A DNA stretch of 64,000 bases from positions 62,001 to 126,000 of the forward strand of contig JAPFBE010000070.1 in the NCBI GenBank assembly GCA_034336665.1, in the 5' to 3' direction. The stretch is from Luscinia megarhynchos (Eukaryota > Chordata > Aves > Passeriformes > Turdidae). A program made the translations under genes and the position numbers. The notes under the pieces were generated by a model. The model was given only the letters and a program-made list of their open reading frames with translations. It was not told where the DNA came from and searched no databases. Shown here piece by piece: positions 36,831-49,200 of the stretch. Numbering within the stretch: position 1 is the first letter of the stretch; every line of letters begins with the position of its first letter.

Positions 36831-39800
36831 GATGTCCCAGTTTGAATTTAAGATTTCCCAGTTCAAATTTTGGATTTCCCAGTTTCGGTTTGGGATTTCC
36901 CAGTTTCGGTTTGGGATTTCCCAGTTTCGGTTTGGGATTTCCCAGTTTGGGCTGGGATTTCCCAATTTTGGGGTACTGGGAGGAATTTTTGGGGCGGTTT
37001 TTGGGGTCCCCCAGGTGTGTGACCCCCCGAATTTTCAGGTACACCGTGTCCAACAGGTGAAGGTTGGAATTCGAATATCCCAGTTCGAATTTTGGATTTC
37101 ACAGTTTTGGTTTGGGATTTCCCAGTTTTTGTTTGGGATTTCCCAGTTTGCACTGGGATTTCCCAATTTTGGGGTACTGGGAGGAATTTTTGGGACGGTT
37201 TTTGGGGTCCCCCAGGTGTGTGACCCCCCGAATTTTCAGGTACACCGTGTCCAACAGGTGAAGGTTGGGTTGGGATATCCCAGTTTTAATTTGGGATTTC
37301 CCAGTTTCGGTTTGGGATTTCCCAGTTTGAATGTGGGATTTCCCAGTTTGCGCTGGGATTTCCCAATTTTGGGGTACTGGGAGGAATTTTTGGGGCGGTT
37401 TTTGGGGTCCCCCAGGTGTGTGACCCCCCCGAATTTTCAGGTACATCGTGTCCAACAGGTGAAGGTTGGGTTGGGATTTCCCAGTTCGAATTTTGGATTT
37501 CCCAGTTTTGGTTTGGGATTTCCCAGTTTCGGTTTGGGATTTCCCAGTTTGTGCTGGGATTTCCCAATTTTGGGGTACTGGGAGGAATTTTTGGGGTGGT
37601 TTTTGGGGTCCCCCAGGTGTGTGACCCCCCGAATTTTCAGGTACACCGTGTCCAACAGGTGAAGGTTGGAATTCGAATATCCCAGTTCGAATTTTGGATT
37701 TCCCAGTTTCGGTTTGGGATTTCCCAGTTTGGGCTGGGATTTCCCAATTTTGGGGTACTGGGAGGAATTTTTGGGGCGGTTTTTGGGGTCCCCCAGGTGT
37801 GTGACCCCCCGAATTTTCAGGTACACCGTGTCCAACAGGTGAAGGTTGGGTTGGGATCTCCCAATTTGGATTTTGAATTTCCCAGTTTCGATTTAGGATT
37901 TCCCAGTTTGAATTTGGGATTTCCCAGTTTGGGCTGGGATTTCCCAATTTTGGGGCCCTGGGAGGAATTTTTGGGGCGGTTTTTGGGGTCCCCCAGGTGT
38001 GAGACCCCCCCGAATTTTCAGGTACATCGTGTCCAACAGGTGAAGGTTGGGTTGGGATCTCCCAATTTGGATTTTGAATTTCCCAGTTTCAGTTTGGGAT
38101 TTCCCAGTTTGGGTTTGGGATTTCCCAGTTTGAGCTGGGATTTCCCAATTTTGGGGTACTGGGAGGAATTTTTGGGGCGGTTTTTGGGGTCCCCCGGGTG
38201 TGTGACCCACCGAATTTTCAGGTACACCGTGTCCAACAGGTGAAGGTTGGGTTGGGATCTCCCAGTTTGGATTTTGAATTTCCCAGTTTGGTTTGGGATT
38301 TCCCAGTTTCGGTTTGGGATTTCCCAGTTTGTCTCTGGGATTTCCCAATTTTGGGGGTACTGGGGGAATTTTTGGGGCGGTTTTGGGGTTCCCCAGGTGT
38401 GTGACCCCCGAATTTTCAGGTACACCGTGTCCAACAGGTGAGGGTTGGGTTGGGATCTCCCAGTTTTAATTTGGGATTTCCCAGTTTGAATTTAGGATTT
38501 CCCAGTTTGCGCTGGGATTTCCCAATTTTGGGGTACTGGGAGGAATTTTTGGGGTGGTTTTTGGGGTCCCCCAGGTGTGTGACCCCCCGAATTTTCAGGT
38601 ACACCATGTCCAACAGGTGAAGGTTGGAATTCGAATATCCCAGTTCGAATTTGGGATTTCCCAGTTTCGGTTTGGGATTTCCCAGTTTGCGCTGGGATTT
38701 CCCAATTTTGGGGGTACTGGGAGGAATTTTTGGGACGGTTTTTGGGGGTCCCCCAGGTGTGTGACCCCCGAATTTTCAGGTACACCGTGTCCAACAGGTG
38801 AAGGTTGGGTTGGGATATCCCAGTTTTAATTTGGGATTTCCCAGTTTCGGTTTGGGATTTCCCAGTTTTGGTTTGGGATTTCCCAGTTTGCGCTGGGATT
38901 TCCCAATTTTGGGGCACTGGGAGGAATTTTTGGGGTGGTTTTTGGGGTCCCCCAGGTGTGTGACCCCCAAATTTTCAGGTACACCGTGTCCAACAGGTGA
39001 AGGTTGGAATTCGAATATCCCAGTTTTAATTTGGGATTTCCCAGTTTGGGTTTGGGATTTCCCAGTTTGTGCTGGGATTTCCCAATTTTGGGGTACTGGG
39101 AGGAATTTTTGGGGTGGTTTTTGGGGTCCCCCAGGTGTGTGACCCCCCGAATTTTCAGGTACACCGTGTCCAACAGGTGAAGGTTGAGATTAGAATATCC
39201 CAGTTTGAATTTTGAATTTCCCAGTTTTTGTTTGGGATTTCCCAGTTTCGGTTTGGGATTTCCCAGTTTGGGCTGGGATTTCCCAATTTTGGGGCCCTGG
39301 GAGGAATTTTTGGGGCGGTTTTTGGGGTCCCCCAGGTGTGTGACCCCCCGAATTTTCAGGTACACCGTGTCCAACAGGTGAAGGTTGGGTTGGGATCTCC
39401 CAGTTTCGGTTTGGGATTTCCCAGTTTCGGTTTGGGATTTCCCAGTTTCGGTTTGGGATTTCCCAGTTTGCGCTGGGATTTCCCAATTTTGGGGTACTGG
39501 GAGGAATTTTTGGGGCGGTTTTGGGGTGCTCCAGGTGTGTGACCCCCGAATTTTCAGGTACACCGTGTCCAACAGGTGAAGGTTGGGTTGGGATCTCCCA
39601 GTTTCGGGTTTGGGATTTCCCAGTTCTAGGTTTGGGATTTCCCAGTTTCGGTTTGGGATTTCCCAGTTTGCGCTGGGATTTCCCAATTTTGGGGTACTGG
39701 GAGGAATTTTTGGGACGGTTTTTGGGGTCCCCCAGGTGTGTGACCCCCCGAATTTTCAGGTACACCGTGTCCAACAGGTGAAGGTTGGGTTGGGATATCC

Positions 39801-40693
39801 CAGTTTTAATTTGGGATTTCCCAGTTTCGGTTTGGGATTTCCCAGTTTCGGTTTGGGATTTCCCAGTTTGCACTGGGATTTCCCAATTTTGGGGCACTGG
39901 GAGGAATTTTTGGGGTGATTTTTGGGGTTCCCCAGGTGTGTGACCCCCCGAATTTTCAGGTACACCGTGTCCAACAGGTGAAGGTTGGGTTGGGATTTCC
40001 CAATTTGGATTTTGAATTTCCCAGTTTCGATTTAGGATTTCCCAGTTTGTGCTGGGATTTCCCAATTTTGGGGTACTGGGAGGAATTTTTGGGGCGGTTT
40101 TTGGGGTCCCCCAGGTGTGTGACCCCCCGAATTTTCAGGTACACCGTGTCCAGCAGGTGAAGGTTGGGTTGGGATTTCCCAATTTGGATTTTGAATTTCC
40201 CAGTTTCGGTTTGGGATTTCCCAGTTTGCGCTGGGATTTCCCAATTTTGGGGTACTGGGAGGAATTTTTGGGACGGTTTTGGGGTCCCCAGGTGTGTGAC
40301 CCCCGAATTTTCAGGTACACCGTGTCCAACAGGTGAAGGTTGGGTTGGGATATCCCAGTTTTAATTTGGGATTTCCCAGTTTCGGTTTGGGATTTCCCAG
40401 TTTGAATGTGGGATTTCCCAGTTTGCGCTGGGATTTCCCAATTTTGGGGCTCTGGGAGGAATTTTTGGGGTGGTTTTTGGGGTCCCCCAGGTGTGTGACC
40501 CCCCGAATTTTCAGGTACATCGTGTCCAACAGGTGAAGGTTGGGTTGGGATCTCCCAATTTGGATTTTGAATTTCCCAGTTTTTGTTTGGGATTTCCCAG
40601 TTTGCGCTGGGATTTCCCAATTTTGGGGTACTGGGAGGAATTTTTGGGGCGGTTTTTGGGGTCCCCCAGGTGTGTGACCCCCCGAATTTTCAG
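36831..40693 (+). repeat. Nineteen tandem copies of exon 24 acceptor and start, each an 18-base microexon-like unit
   Basis: Each unit has a pyrimidine stretch, gaattttcag, the 18 bases gtacaccgtgtccaacag, then gtgaag. Starts are 37039, 37240, 37441, 37641, 37821, 38022, 38222, 38420, 38599, 38780, 38979, 39159, 39360, 39558, 39760, 39960, 40139, 40315 and 40515. The period is either about 180 or about 200, differing by one 20-bp gggatttcccagtttcggtt subunit. The real exon 24 (40694) lacks the internal donor because it reads tccaacgggtacaag where the copies have tccaacaggtgaagg. Variants are few (acatcg, accatg, ccagcag). Confidence 0.95.
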
Positions 40694-40853
40694 GTACACC
40701 ATGTCCAACGGGTACAAGCCGGCGCCGCTGGACCTGGGCCACGTGCGGCTGACGCCGGCGCAGCTGACGCTGGTCGATCGCCTGGCCGAGAACGGGCACA
40801 ACGTGTGGGCTCGGGACCGGGTCCAGCAGGGCTGGACCTACAGCACCACACAG
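40694..40853 (+). CDS. RYR1: RYR1 exon 24 (second RyR repeat)
   Basis: The acceptor ttttcag ends at 40693 and the donor gtgggg starts at 40854. It reads [40 protein letters not shown] and [13 protein letters not shown], matching human [49 protein letters not shown]. The 160 bases are open and end in phase 0. It carries the RyR-repeat signature [10 protein letters not shown], parallel to [10 protein letters not shown] in exon 21. Confidence 0.97.
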
Positions 40854-43800
40854 GTGGGGACCCCAAAATTCATCGGTGAACCCCAAAACTCACCAGGGAA
40901 CCCCAAAATCCCCAAAATCCCCAAAATTCCACCTAAATCCCACCCAAATCCCGCCCAAATGCCAGCCAAATCCGGTTATGGACCCCCGAAAATGGGCTCG
41001 GGACCGGGTCCAGCAGGGCTGGACTTACAGCACCACTCAGGTGGGGACCCCAAAATTCATCGGTGAACCCCAAAAATTCATCAGTGAACCCCCAAAATCC
41101 CGCCAGGGAACCCCCAAAATCCCCAAAATCCCCAAAATTCCACCTAAATCGAGTGTCCAAATCTCACCCAAATCGGGGTTATGGACCCCCGAAAATGGGC
41201 TCGGGACCCGGGTCCAGCAGGGCTGGACCTACAGCACCACCCCAGGTGGGGACCCCCAAAATTCATCGGGTGAACCCCCAAAATCCAGCCAGGGAACCCC
41301 CAAAAATCCCCAAAATCCCACCCAAATCCCACCCAAATCCCGTCCAAATCGTGTTATGGGGACCCAAAAATGGGCTCGGGACAGGGTCCAGCAGGGCTGG
41401 ACCTACAGCACCACACAGGTGGGGACCCCAAAATTCATCGGTGAACCCCAAAATCCAGCCAGGGAACCCCCAAAATCCCCAAAATCCCCAAAATTCCACC
41501 TAAATCGAGTGTCCAAATCCCCGCCCAAATCGGGTTATGGGCACCGAAAATGGGCTCGGGACAGGGTCCAGCAGGGCGGGACTTACAGCACCACCCAGGT
41601 GGGGACCCCAAAATTCATCGGTGAACCCCAAAATCCAGCCAAGGAACCCCCAAAATCCCCAAAAATCCCCAAAAATTCCAGCCAAATCCCACCCAAATCC
41701 AGCCCAAATCCCATCCAAATCTCACCCAAATCGGGTCATGGGCACCCAAAAATGGGCTCGGGACCGGGTCCAGCAGGGCTGGACTTACAGCACCACACAG
41801 GTGGGCACCCCAAAATTCATCGGTGAACCCCAAAACTCATCAGTGAACCCCCCAAAATCCCACCAGGAAACCCCCAAAATCCCCCAAATCCCCAAAATTC
41901 CACCTAAATCGTGTCCAAATCTCACCCAAATCGGGTTATGGACCCCCGAAAATGGGCTCGGGACCGGGTCCAGCAAGGCTGGACCTACAGCACTCACCAG
42001 GTGGGGACCCCAAAATTCATCGGTGAACCCCAAAATGCAGCCAGGGAACCCCAAAATCCCCAAAATCCCCAAAATTCCACTTAAATCGTGTCCAAATCCC
42101 CTCCAAATCGTGTTATGGGCACCCAAAAATGGGCTCGGGACAGGGTCCAGCAGGGCTGGACTTACAGCACCACGCAGGTGGGGACCCCAAAATTAATCAC
42201 TGAACCCCGAAATCCAGCCAGGGAACCCCAAAATCCCCAAAATTCCAGCCAAATCCCACCCAAATCCCGCCCAAATGCCACCCAAATCCCACCCAAATCT
42301 CACCCAAATCCCTCACGATTTGGGTTATGGACCCCCCAAAATGGGCTCGGGACAGGGTCCAGCAGGGCGGGACTTACAGCACCACACAGGTGGGAACCCC
42401 AAAATTCATCGGTGAACCCCCAAAACTCATCAGTGAACCCCCCAAAATCCCGCCAGGGAACCCCAAAATCCCCAAAATCCCCAAAATTCCACCTAAATCG
42501 TGTCCAAATCCCGTCCAAATCGGCTTATGGGGACCCAAAAATGGGCTCGAGACAGGGTCCAGCAGGGCGGGACTTACAGCAGCACCCCAGGTGGGGACCC
42601 CCAAAATTCATCAGTGAACCCCAAAAATCAGCCAGGGACCCCCAAAAATCCCGCCAGGAAACCCCAAAATCCCCAAAATCCCACCTAAATGGGTGTCCAA
42701 ATCCCGCCCAAATCGGCTCATGGGGACCCAAAAATGGGCTCGGGACAGGGTCCAGCAGGGCGGGACTTACAGCACCACCCAGGTGGGGACCCCAAAATTC
42801 ATCGGTGAACCCCAAAATGCAGCCAGGGAACCCCAAAATCCCCAAAATTCCCACCTAAATCCTGTCCAAATCCCACCCAAATCCCGCCCAAATCGTGTTA
42901 TGGGCACCCGAAAATGGGCTCGGGACAGGGTCCAGCTGGTCCAGGTGGGGACCCCAAAATTCATCAATGAACCCCAAAATCCACCTGAGGAACCCCAAAA
43001 TCCAACCTGAGGACCCCAAAATCCAACCTGGGAACCCCAAAATCCAGCCAGGGAACCCCAAAATCCCCAAAATTCCACCCAAATTCCACCAAAATCCCAC
43101 CCAAATCTCACCCAAATCCCTCTCGATTTGGGTTATGGACCCCCAAAAATGGGCTAGGGACAGGGTCCAGCAGGGCTGGACTTAGAGCAGCACCCAGGTG
43201 GGGACCCCAAAATTCATCGGTGAACCCCAAAATCCAACCAGGGAACCCCAAAATCCCCAAAATCCCCAAAATCCCACCCAAACCCCACCCGAATCGCGCA
43301 GACAAATCGGGTCATGGGGACCCAAAAATGGGCTCGGGACCGGGGTCCAGCAGGGCAGGACTTACAGCACCACACAGGTGGGGACCCCCAAAATTCATCG
43401 GTGAACCCCAAAACTCATCAGTGAACCCCCAAAATCCCACCAGGAAACCCCCAAAATCCCCAAAATCCCCAAAATTCCACCCAAATCGAGTGTCCAAATC
43501 CCATCCAAATCTGGTTATGGGGACCCGAAAATGGGCTCGGGACCGGGTCCAGCAGGGCGGGACTTACAGCAACACACAGGTGGGGACCCCAAAATTCATC
43601 GGTGAACCCCAAAATTCAGCCAGGGAACCCCAAAATCCCCAAAATTCCACCCAAATCCCACCCAAATCCCGTCCAAATCTCACCCAAATCCCGCCCAAAT
43701 CGGGTTATGGGCACCCAAAAAGGGGCTCGGGACAGGGTCCAGCAGGGCGGGACTTACAGCACCACACAGGTGGGGACCCCAAAATTCATCGGTGAACCCC

Positions 43801-43930
43801 AAAATCCAGCCAGGGAACCCCAAAATCCCCAAAATTCCACCTAAATCGTGTCCAAATCCCACCCAAATCCCACCCAAATCGTGTTATGGGCACCCAAAAA
43901 TGGGCTCGGGACAGGGTCCAGCTGGTCCAG
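40854..43930 (+). repeat. About sixteen copies of exon 24 3' edge with donor
   Basis: Copies of tgggctcgggacagggtcca, gcagggctggacttacagca and ccacacag followed by gtgggg ([16 protein letters not shown]) end near 41040, 41245, 41418, 41598, 41800, 42000, 42177, 42389, 42590, 42782, 42942, 43198, 43377, 43579, 43769 and 43930. The period is about 160-255. Two of them (42942 and 43930) share the same internal deletion, leaving gtccagctggtccag. Spacers are ccaaaatccccaaaattcca and caaatcccacccaaatc units. Confidence 0.94.
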
Positions 43931-44745
43931 GTGAGGACCCCAAAAATCATCAATGAACCCCAAAATCCACCTGAGGAACCCCCAAAATCCAACCTGGGAA
44001 CCCCAAAATTCAGCCAGGGATCCCCAAATCCACCTGAGGAACCCCCAAAATCCAGCCAGGGAACCCCAAAAATCCAACCTGGGAACCCCAAAATTCAGCC
44101 AGGGATCCCCAAAATCCACCTGAGGAACCCCAAAATCCAACCAGGGACTCCCAAAATCCAACCTGGGAACCCCAAAAATCCAACCTCATGAACCCCCAAA
44201 AATCCAACCTGGGAACCCCAAAATCCACCTAAGGAACCCCAAAATCCAACCTGGGAACCCCAAAATCCACCTGAGGAACCCCAAAATCCAGCCTGGGAAC
44301 CCCAAAATCCACCTGAGGAACCCCAAAATCCAACCAGGGAGCCCCAAAATCCAACCAGGGACCCCCCAAAAATCCAACCTGGGAACCCCAAAAATCCACC
44401 TGAGGAACCCCAAAATCCAACGAGGGACCCCCAAAATCCACCTGAGGAACCCCAAAAATCCAACCAGGGAACCCCAAAATCCAACCAGGGACCCCCAAAA
44501 TCCAACCAGGGACCCCCCAAAATCCAACCTGGGAACCCCAAAATCCAACCAGGGAACCCCCAAAAATCCAACGAGGGACCCCCAAAATCCACCTGAGGAA
44601 CCCCAAAATCCACCTGAGGAACCCCAAAATCCACCTAAGGAACCCCAAAATCCATCTTGGGAACCCCAAAATCCAGCCAGGGACCCCCAAAATCCACCTA
44701 AGGAACCCCAAAATCCAGCCAGGGACCCCCAAACCCCTCCCCACT
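43931..44745 (+). repeat. aaccccaaaatccaacctgg array
   Basis: Tandem units of about 21 bp, alternating aaccccaaaatccaacctgg, aaccccaaaatccacctgag and ccagccagggacccccaaaa. The pattern grows out of the spacers of the exon 24 edge array (it first appears at 42955-43060). No exon sequence. Confidence 0.9.
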
Positions 44746-46061
44746 CCTGCCATGGACACCCCAGAACTGCCCCACGTCCCTTTCGGGGTGTCCCCGTGTC
44801 CATTTTTTGGGGTCCCCTTGTCCTTTTTGGGGTCCCCGTGTCCCTTTTTGGGGTCGCCATGTCCCTCTGTGTCCCCATGTCCCTTTTGGGGTGTCCCCAT
44901 GTCCTCCTGTGTCCCCATGTCCATTTTTGGGGTGTCCCCATGTCCCCAAATCCATTTTTGGGATGTCCCTGTGTCCCCATATCCATTTTTGGGGTCCCCA
45001 TGTCCATTTTTGGGGTCCCCGTGTCCCAATTTGGGGTCCCCATGTCCATTTTTGGGGTGTCCCAGTGTCCCCATGTCCATTTTCGGGGGTCTCCATGTCC
45101 ATTTTTGGGGTCCCGTTGTCCCCAAATCCATTTTTGGGGTCCCCATGTCCTCCTGTGTCCCCACGTCCCTTTTTGGGGTCCCCATGTCCCTTTTTGTGGT
45201 CTCCATGTCCCTTTTGGGGTCCCCACATCCATTTTTGGGGTGTCCCCAAATCCATTTTTGGGGTCCCCATGTCCCTTTTTGGGGTCCCCATGTTCCTTTG
45301 AGGTGTCCCCAAGTCCATTTTTGGGGTCTCCTTGTCTCCATTTCCATTTTTGGGGTGTTCCCGTGTCCCCATATCCATTTTTGAGGTCCCCATGTCTGTT
45401 TTTGGGGTCTCCATGTCCCCCTGTGTCCCCACATCCATTTTTGGGGCGTCCCCAATGTCCCCATATCCCTTTTTGGGGTCCCCAAATCCATTTTTGGGGT
45501 CCCCAATTCCCTTTTTTGTGTCCCCATGTCCATTTTGGGGGTCTCCATGTCCCCCTGTGTCCCCAAATCCATTTTTGGGGCCCCCTTGTCCCCACATCCA
45601 TTTTTGGGGTCCCCAAATCCATTTTTGGGGTCCCCATGTCCATTTTTGGGGTGTCCCCGTGTCCCCATATCCATATTTGGGGTTCCCCAAATCCATTTTT
45701 GGGGTCCCCATGTCCCTTTGGGGTGTCTCCATGTCCATTTTTGGGGTCTCCATGTCCCCCTGTGTCCCCAAATCCATTTTTGGTGTCCCCATGTCCATTT
45801 TTGGTGTCCCCAAATCCATTTTTGGGGTCCCCATGTCCATTTTGGAGTCCCCAAGTCCATTTTTGGGGTGTCCCCAATGTCCCCCTGTGTCCCTAAATCC
45901 ATTTTTGGTGTCCCCATTTCCATTTTTGGGGTCCCCATGTCCCTTTTTGGGGTCTCCATGTCCCCCTGTGACCCCAAATCCATTTTTGGTGTCCCCAAAT
46001 CCATTTTTGGGGTCCTCATGTCCATTTTTGGGGTCCCCTTGTCCATTTTTGGGGTCCCCAG
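44746..46061 (+). repeat. ccatttttggggtccccatg array before exon 25
   Basis: About 1.3 kb of a 20-21 base unit, tccatttttggggtccccat, with gtgtccccaaatcc variants. It leads directly into the exon 25 acceptor ggggtccccag, which is itself part of a unit. No copies of the exon 25 start were seen. The 1,090-codon frame on the minus strand is a product of this repeat and its neighbours. Confidence 0.92.
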
Positions 46062-46209
46062 GACATCAAGAACAAGCGCAACCCCCGCCTGGTCCCCTAC
46101 AACCTGCTGGACGAGGCCACCAAGGCCACGAACCGCGAGAGTTTGTGCCAGGCGGTGAGAACCCTGCTGGGGTACGGCTACAACATCGAGCCCCCGGACC
46201 AGGACACGC
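46062..46209 (+). CDS. RYR1: RYR1 exon 25 (second RyR repeat end)
   Basis: The acceptor tccccag ends at 46061. It reads [40 protein letters not shown] and NIEPPDQDT plus C, then gtgagt at 46210. Human RYR1 has [49 protein letters not shown]. There is no indel. In this repeat family the donor context varies (ctgcg, ccg, ctgt before gtgagt), so the last one to four bases of the exon are uncertain. Confidence 0.96.
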
Positions 46210-49200
46210 GTGAGTGACACCTGGGCACACCTGGGTACACCTGGGCACACCTGGGGATACACCTGGGCACACCTGGGGGATACACCTGGGCACACCTGGA
46301 TACACCTGGGCACACCTGGGCACACCTGGGATACACCTGGGCACACCTGGGCACACCTGGGCACACCTGGGCACACCTGGGCACACCTGGATACACCTGG
46401 GGGCACCTGGGCACACCTGGGGGATACACCTGGGCACACCTGGGGGGTTTTGGGTGGTGAGAACCCTGCTGGGGTAATGCGGCTACAACATCGGGAACCC
46501 CCGGACCAGGACACGCTGGAGTGACACCTGGGCACACCTGGGCACACCTGGGGATACACCTGGGGGCACCTGGGGGGGTTTGGGGGTGCGAACGCTGCTG
46601 GGGTACGGTACAACATCGAACCCCCGGACCAGGACACGCTAGTGAGTGACACCTGGGGGCACCTGGGCACACCTGGATACACCTGGGCACACCTGGGGAC
46701 ACCTGGGGGCACCTGGGCACACCTGGGTACAGCTGGGGGCACCTGGGCACACCTGGGGATACACCTGGGCACACCTGGGCACACCTGGGGGGTTTGGGGG
46801 TGCGAATGCTGCTGGGGTACGGCTACAACATCGAGCCCCCCGGACCAGGACACGCCGTGAGTGACACCTGGGCACACCTGGGCACACCTGGGCACACCTG
46901 GGCACACCTGGATACACCTGGGCACACCTGGGGGATACACCTGGATACACCTGGGCACACCTGGGGATACACCTGGGGGCACCTGGGCACACCTGGGCAC
47001 ACCTGGGCACACCTGGGCACACCTGGGCACACCTGGGGGGTTTGGGAGGTGAGAACCCTGCTGGGGTAATGCTACAACATCGAGCCCCCGGACCAGGACA
47101 CGCTGTGAGTGACACCTGGGCACACCTGGATACACCTGGGGATACACCTGGATACACCTGGGTACACCTGGGGATACACCTGGATACACCTGGGCACAGC
47201 TGGGGGGTTTGGGGGTGAGAACCCTGCTGGGGTAATGGTACAACATCGAGCCCCGGACCAGGACACGCTGTGAGTGACACCTGGGCACACCTGGGCACAC
47301 CTGGGTACAGCTGGGGACACCTGGGTACAGCTGGGCACACCTGGGGATACACCTGGGCACACCTGGGGGGTTTGGGCGGTGAGAACCCTGTCTGGGGAAT
47401 GCGGCTACAACATCAACCACCGGACCAGGACACGCTGCGGAGTGACACCTGGGCACACCTGGAGCACACCTGGGCACACCTGGGTACAGCTGGGGATACA
47501 CCTGGGCACACCTGGGGGGTTTGGGGGGTGAGAACCCTGCTGGGGTAATCGGCTACAACATCGAGCCCCGGACCAGGACACGCGTGAGTGACACCTGGGC
47601 ACACCTGGGCACACCTGGGCACACCTGGGCACACCTGGGGATACCTGGGCACACCTGGGCACACCTGGGCACACCTGGGGACACCTGGGATACACCTGGG
47701 GACACCTGGGCACACCTGGGCACACCTGGGGGGTTTGGGGGTGAGAACCCTGCTGGGGCATCGGTACAACATCGAACCCCACTGCACCAGGACACGCTAG
47801 TGAGTGACACCTGGGGGCACCTGGGCACACCTGGGCACACCTGGGGATACACCTGGGCACACCTGGGGGGTTTAGGGGTGTGCACCCTGCTGGGGTACGG
47901 CTACAACATCGAGCCCCCGGACCAGGACACGCGCGAGTGACACCTGGGGGCACCTGGGCACAACTGGGCACACCTGGGGATACACCTGGGCACACCTGGG
48001 CACACCTGGATACACCTGGGGGCACCTGGGGATACCTGGGGATACACCTGGGCACACCTGGGGCACCTGGGCACACCTGGGGATACACCTGGGGGCACCT
48101 GGGCACACCTGGGGGGTTTGGGGGTGCGAACCCTGCTGGGGTGCACGTGGCTACAACATCGTAGCCCCCGGACCAGGACACGCCGTGAGTGACACCTGGG
48201 GGCACCTGGGCACACCTGGGCACACCTGGGCACACCTGGGGATACACCTGGATACACCTGGGCACACCTGGGCGCACCTGGGCACACCTGGGGATACACC
48301 TGGATACACCTGGGCACACCTGGGCACCTGGGCACACCTGGGCACACCTGGGCACACCTGGGGGGTTTAGGGGCGCGAACCCTGCTGGGGTGCACGGCTA
48401 CAACATCGAGTCGGACCAGGACACGCGTGAGTGACACCTGAGCACACCTGGATACACCTGGGCACACCTGGGGATACACCTGGGCACACCTGGGCACACC
48501 TGGGGATACACCTGGGCACACCTGGGCACACCTGGGGGGTTTGGGCAGTGAGAACCCTGCTGGGGTACGGGTACAACATCGAACCCCCCGACCAGGACAC
48601 GCTACAAGTAGAGTGACACCTGGGCACACCTGGGCACACCTGGGGATACACCTGGGCACACCTGGGCACACCTGGGGGATACACCTGGGCACACCTGGGC
48701 ACACCTGGGGGGTTTGGGGGTGCAGAGGCAGCTGCTGGGGTATCGGCTACAACATCGAGCCCCGGACCAGGACACGCGTGAGTGACACCTGGGGGGCACC
48801 TGGGCACACCTGGATACACCTGGGTACACCTGGGCACACCTGGGCACACCTGGGGATACACCTGGGCACACCTGGGGGCACCTGGGGGGTTTGGGCAGTG
48901 AGAACCCTGCTGGGGTACGGCTACAACATCGAGCCCCCCGACCAGGACACGCCGGAGTGACACCTGGGGGGCACCTGGGCACACCTGGGCACACCTGGGC
49001 ACACCTGCGCACACCTGGGCACACCTGGGCACACCTGGATACACCTGGGCACACCTGGGGATACACCTGGGCACACCTGGGATACACCTGGGCACACCTG
49101 GGCACACCTGGGGATACACCTGGGCAACACCTGGGCACACCTGGGCACACCTGGGGATACACCTGGGCACACCTGGGGCACACCTGGGTACAGCTAGGGG

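Noticed and set aside
44229..47501. A 1,090-codon open frame on the minus strand
   Set aside because: It is made of three different minisatellites read backwards ([27 protein letters not shown]). It overlaps the real exon 25 on the opposite strand.
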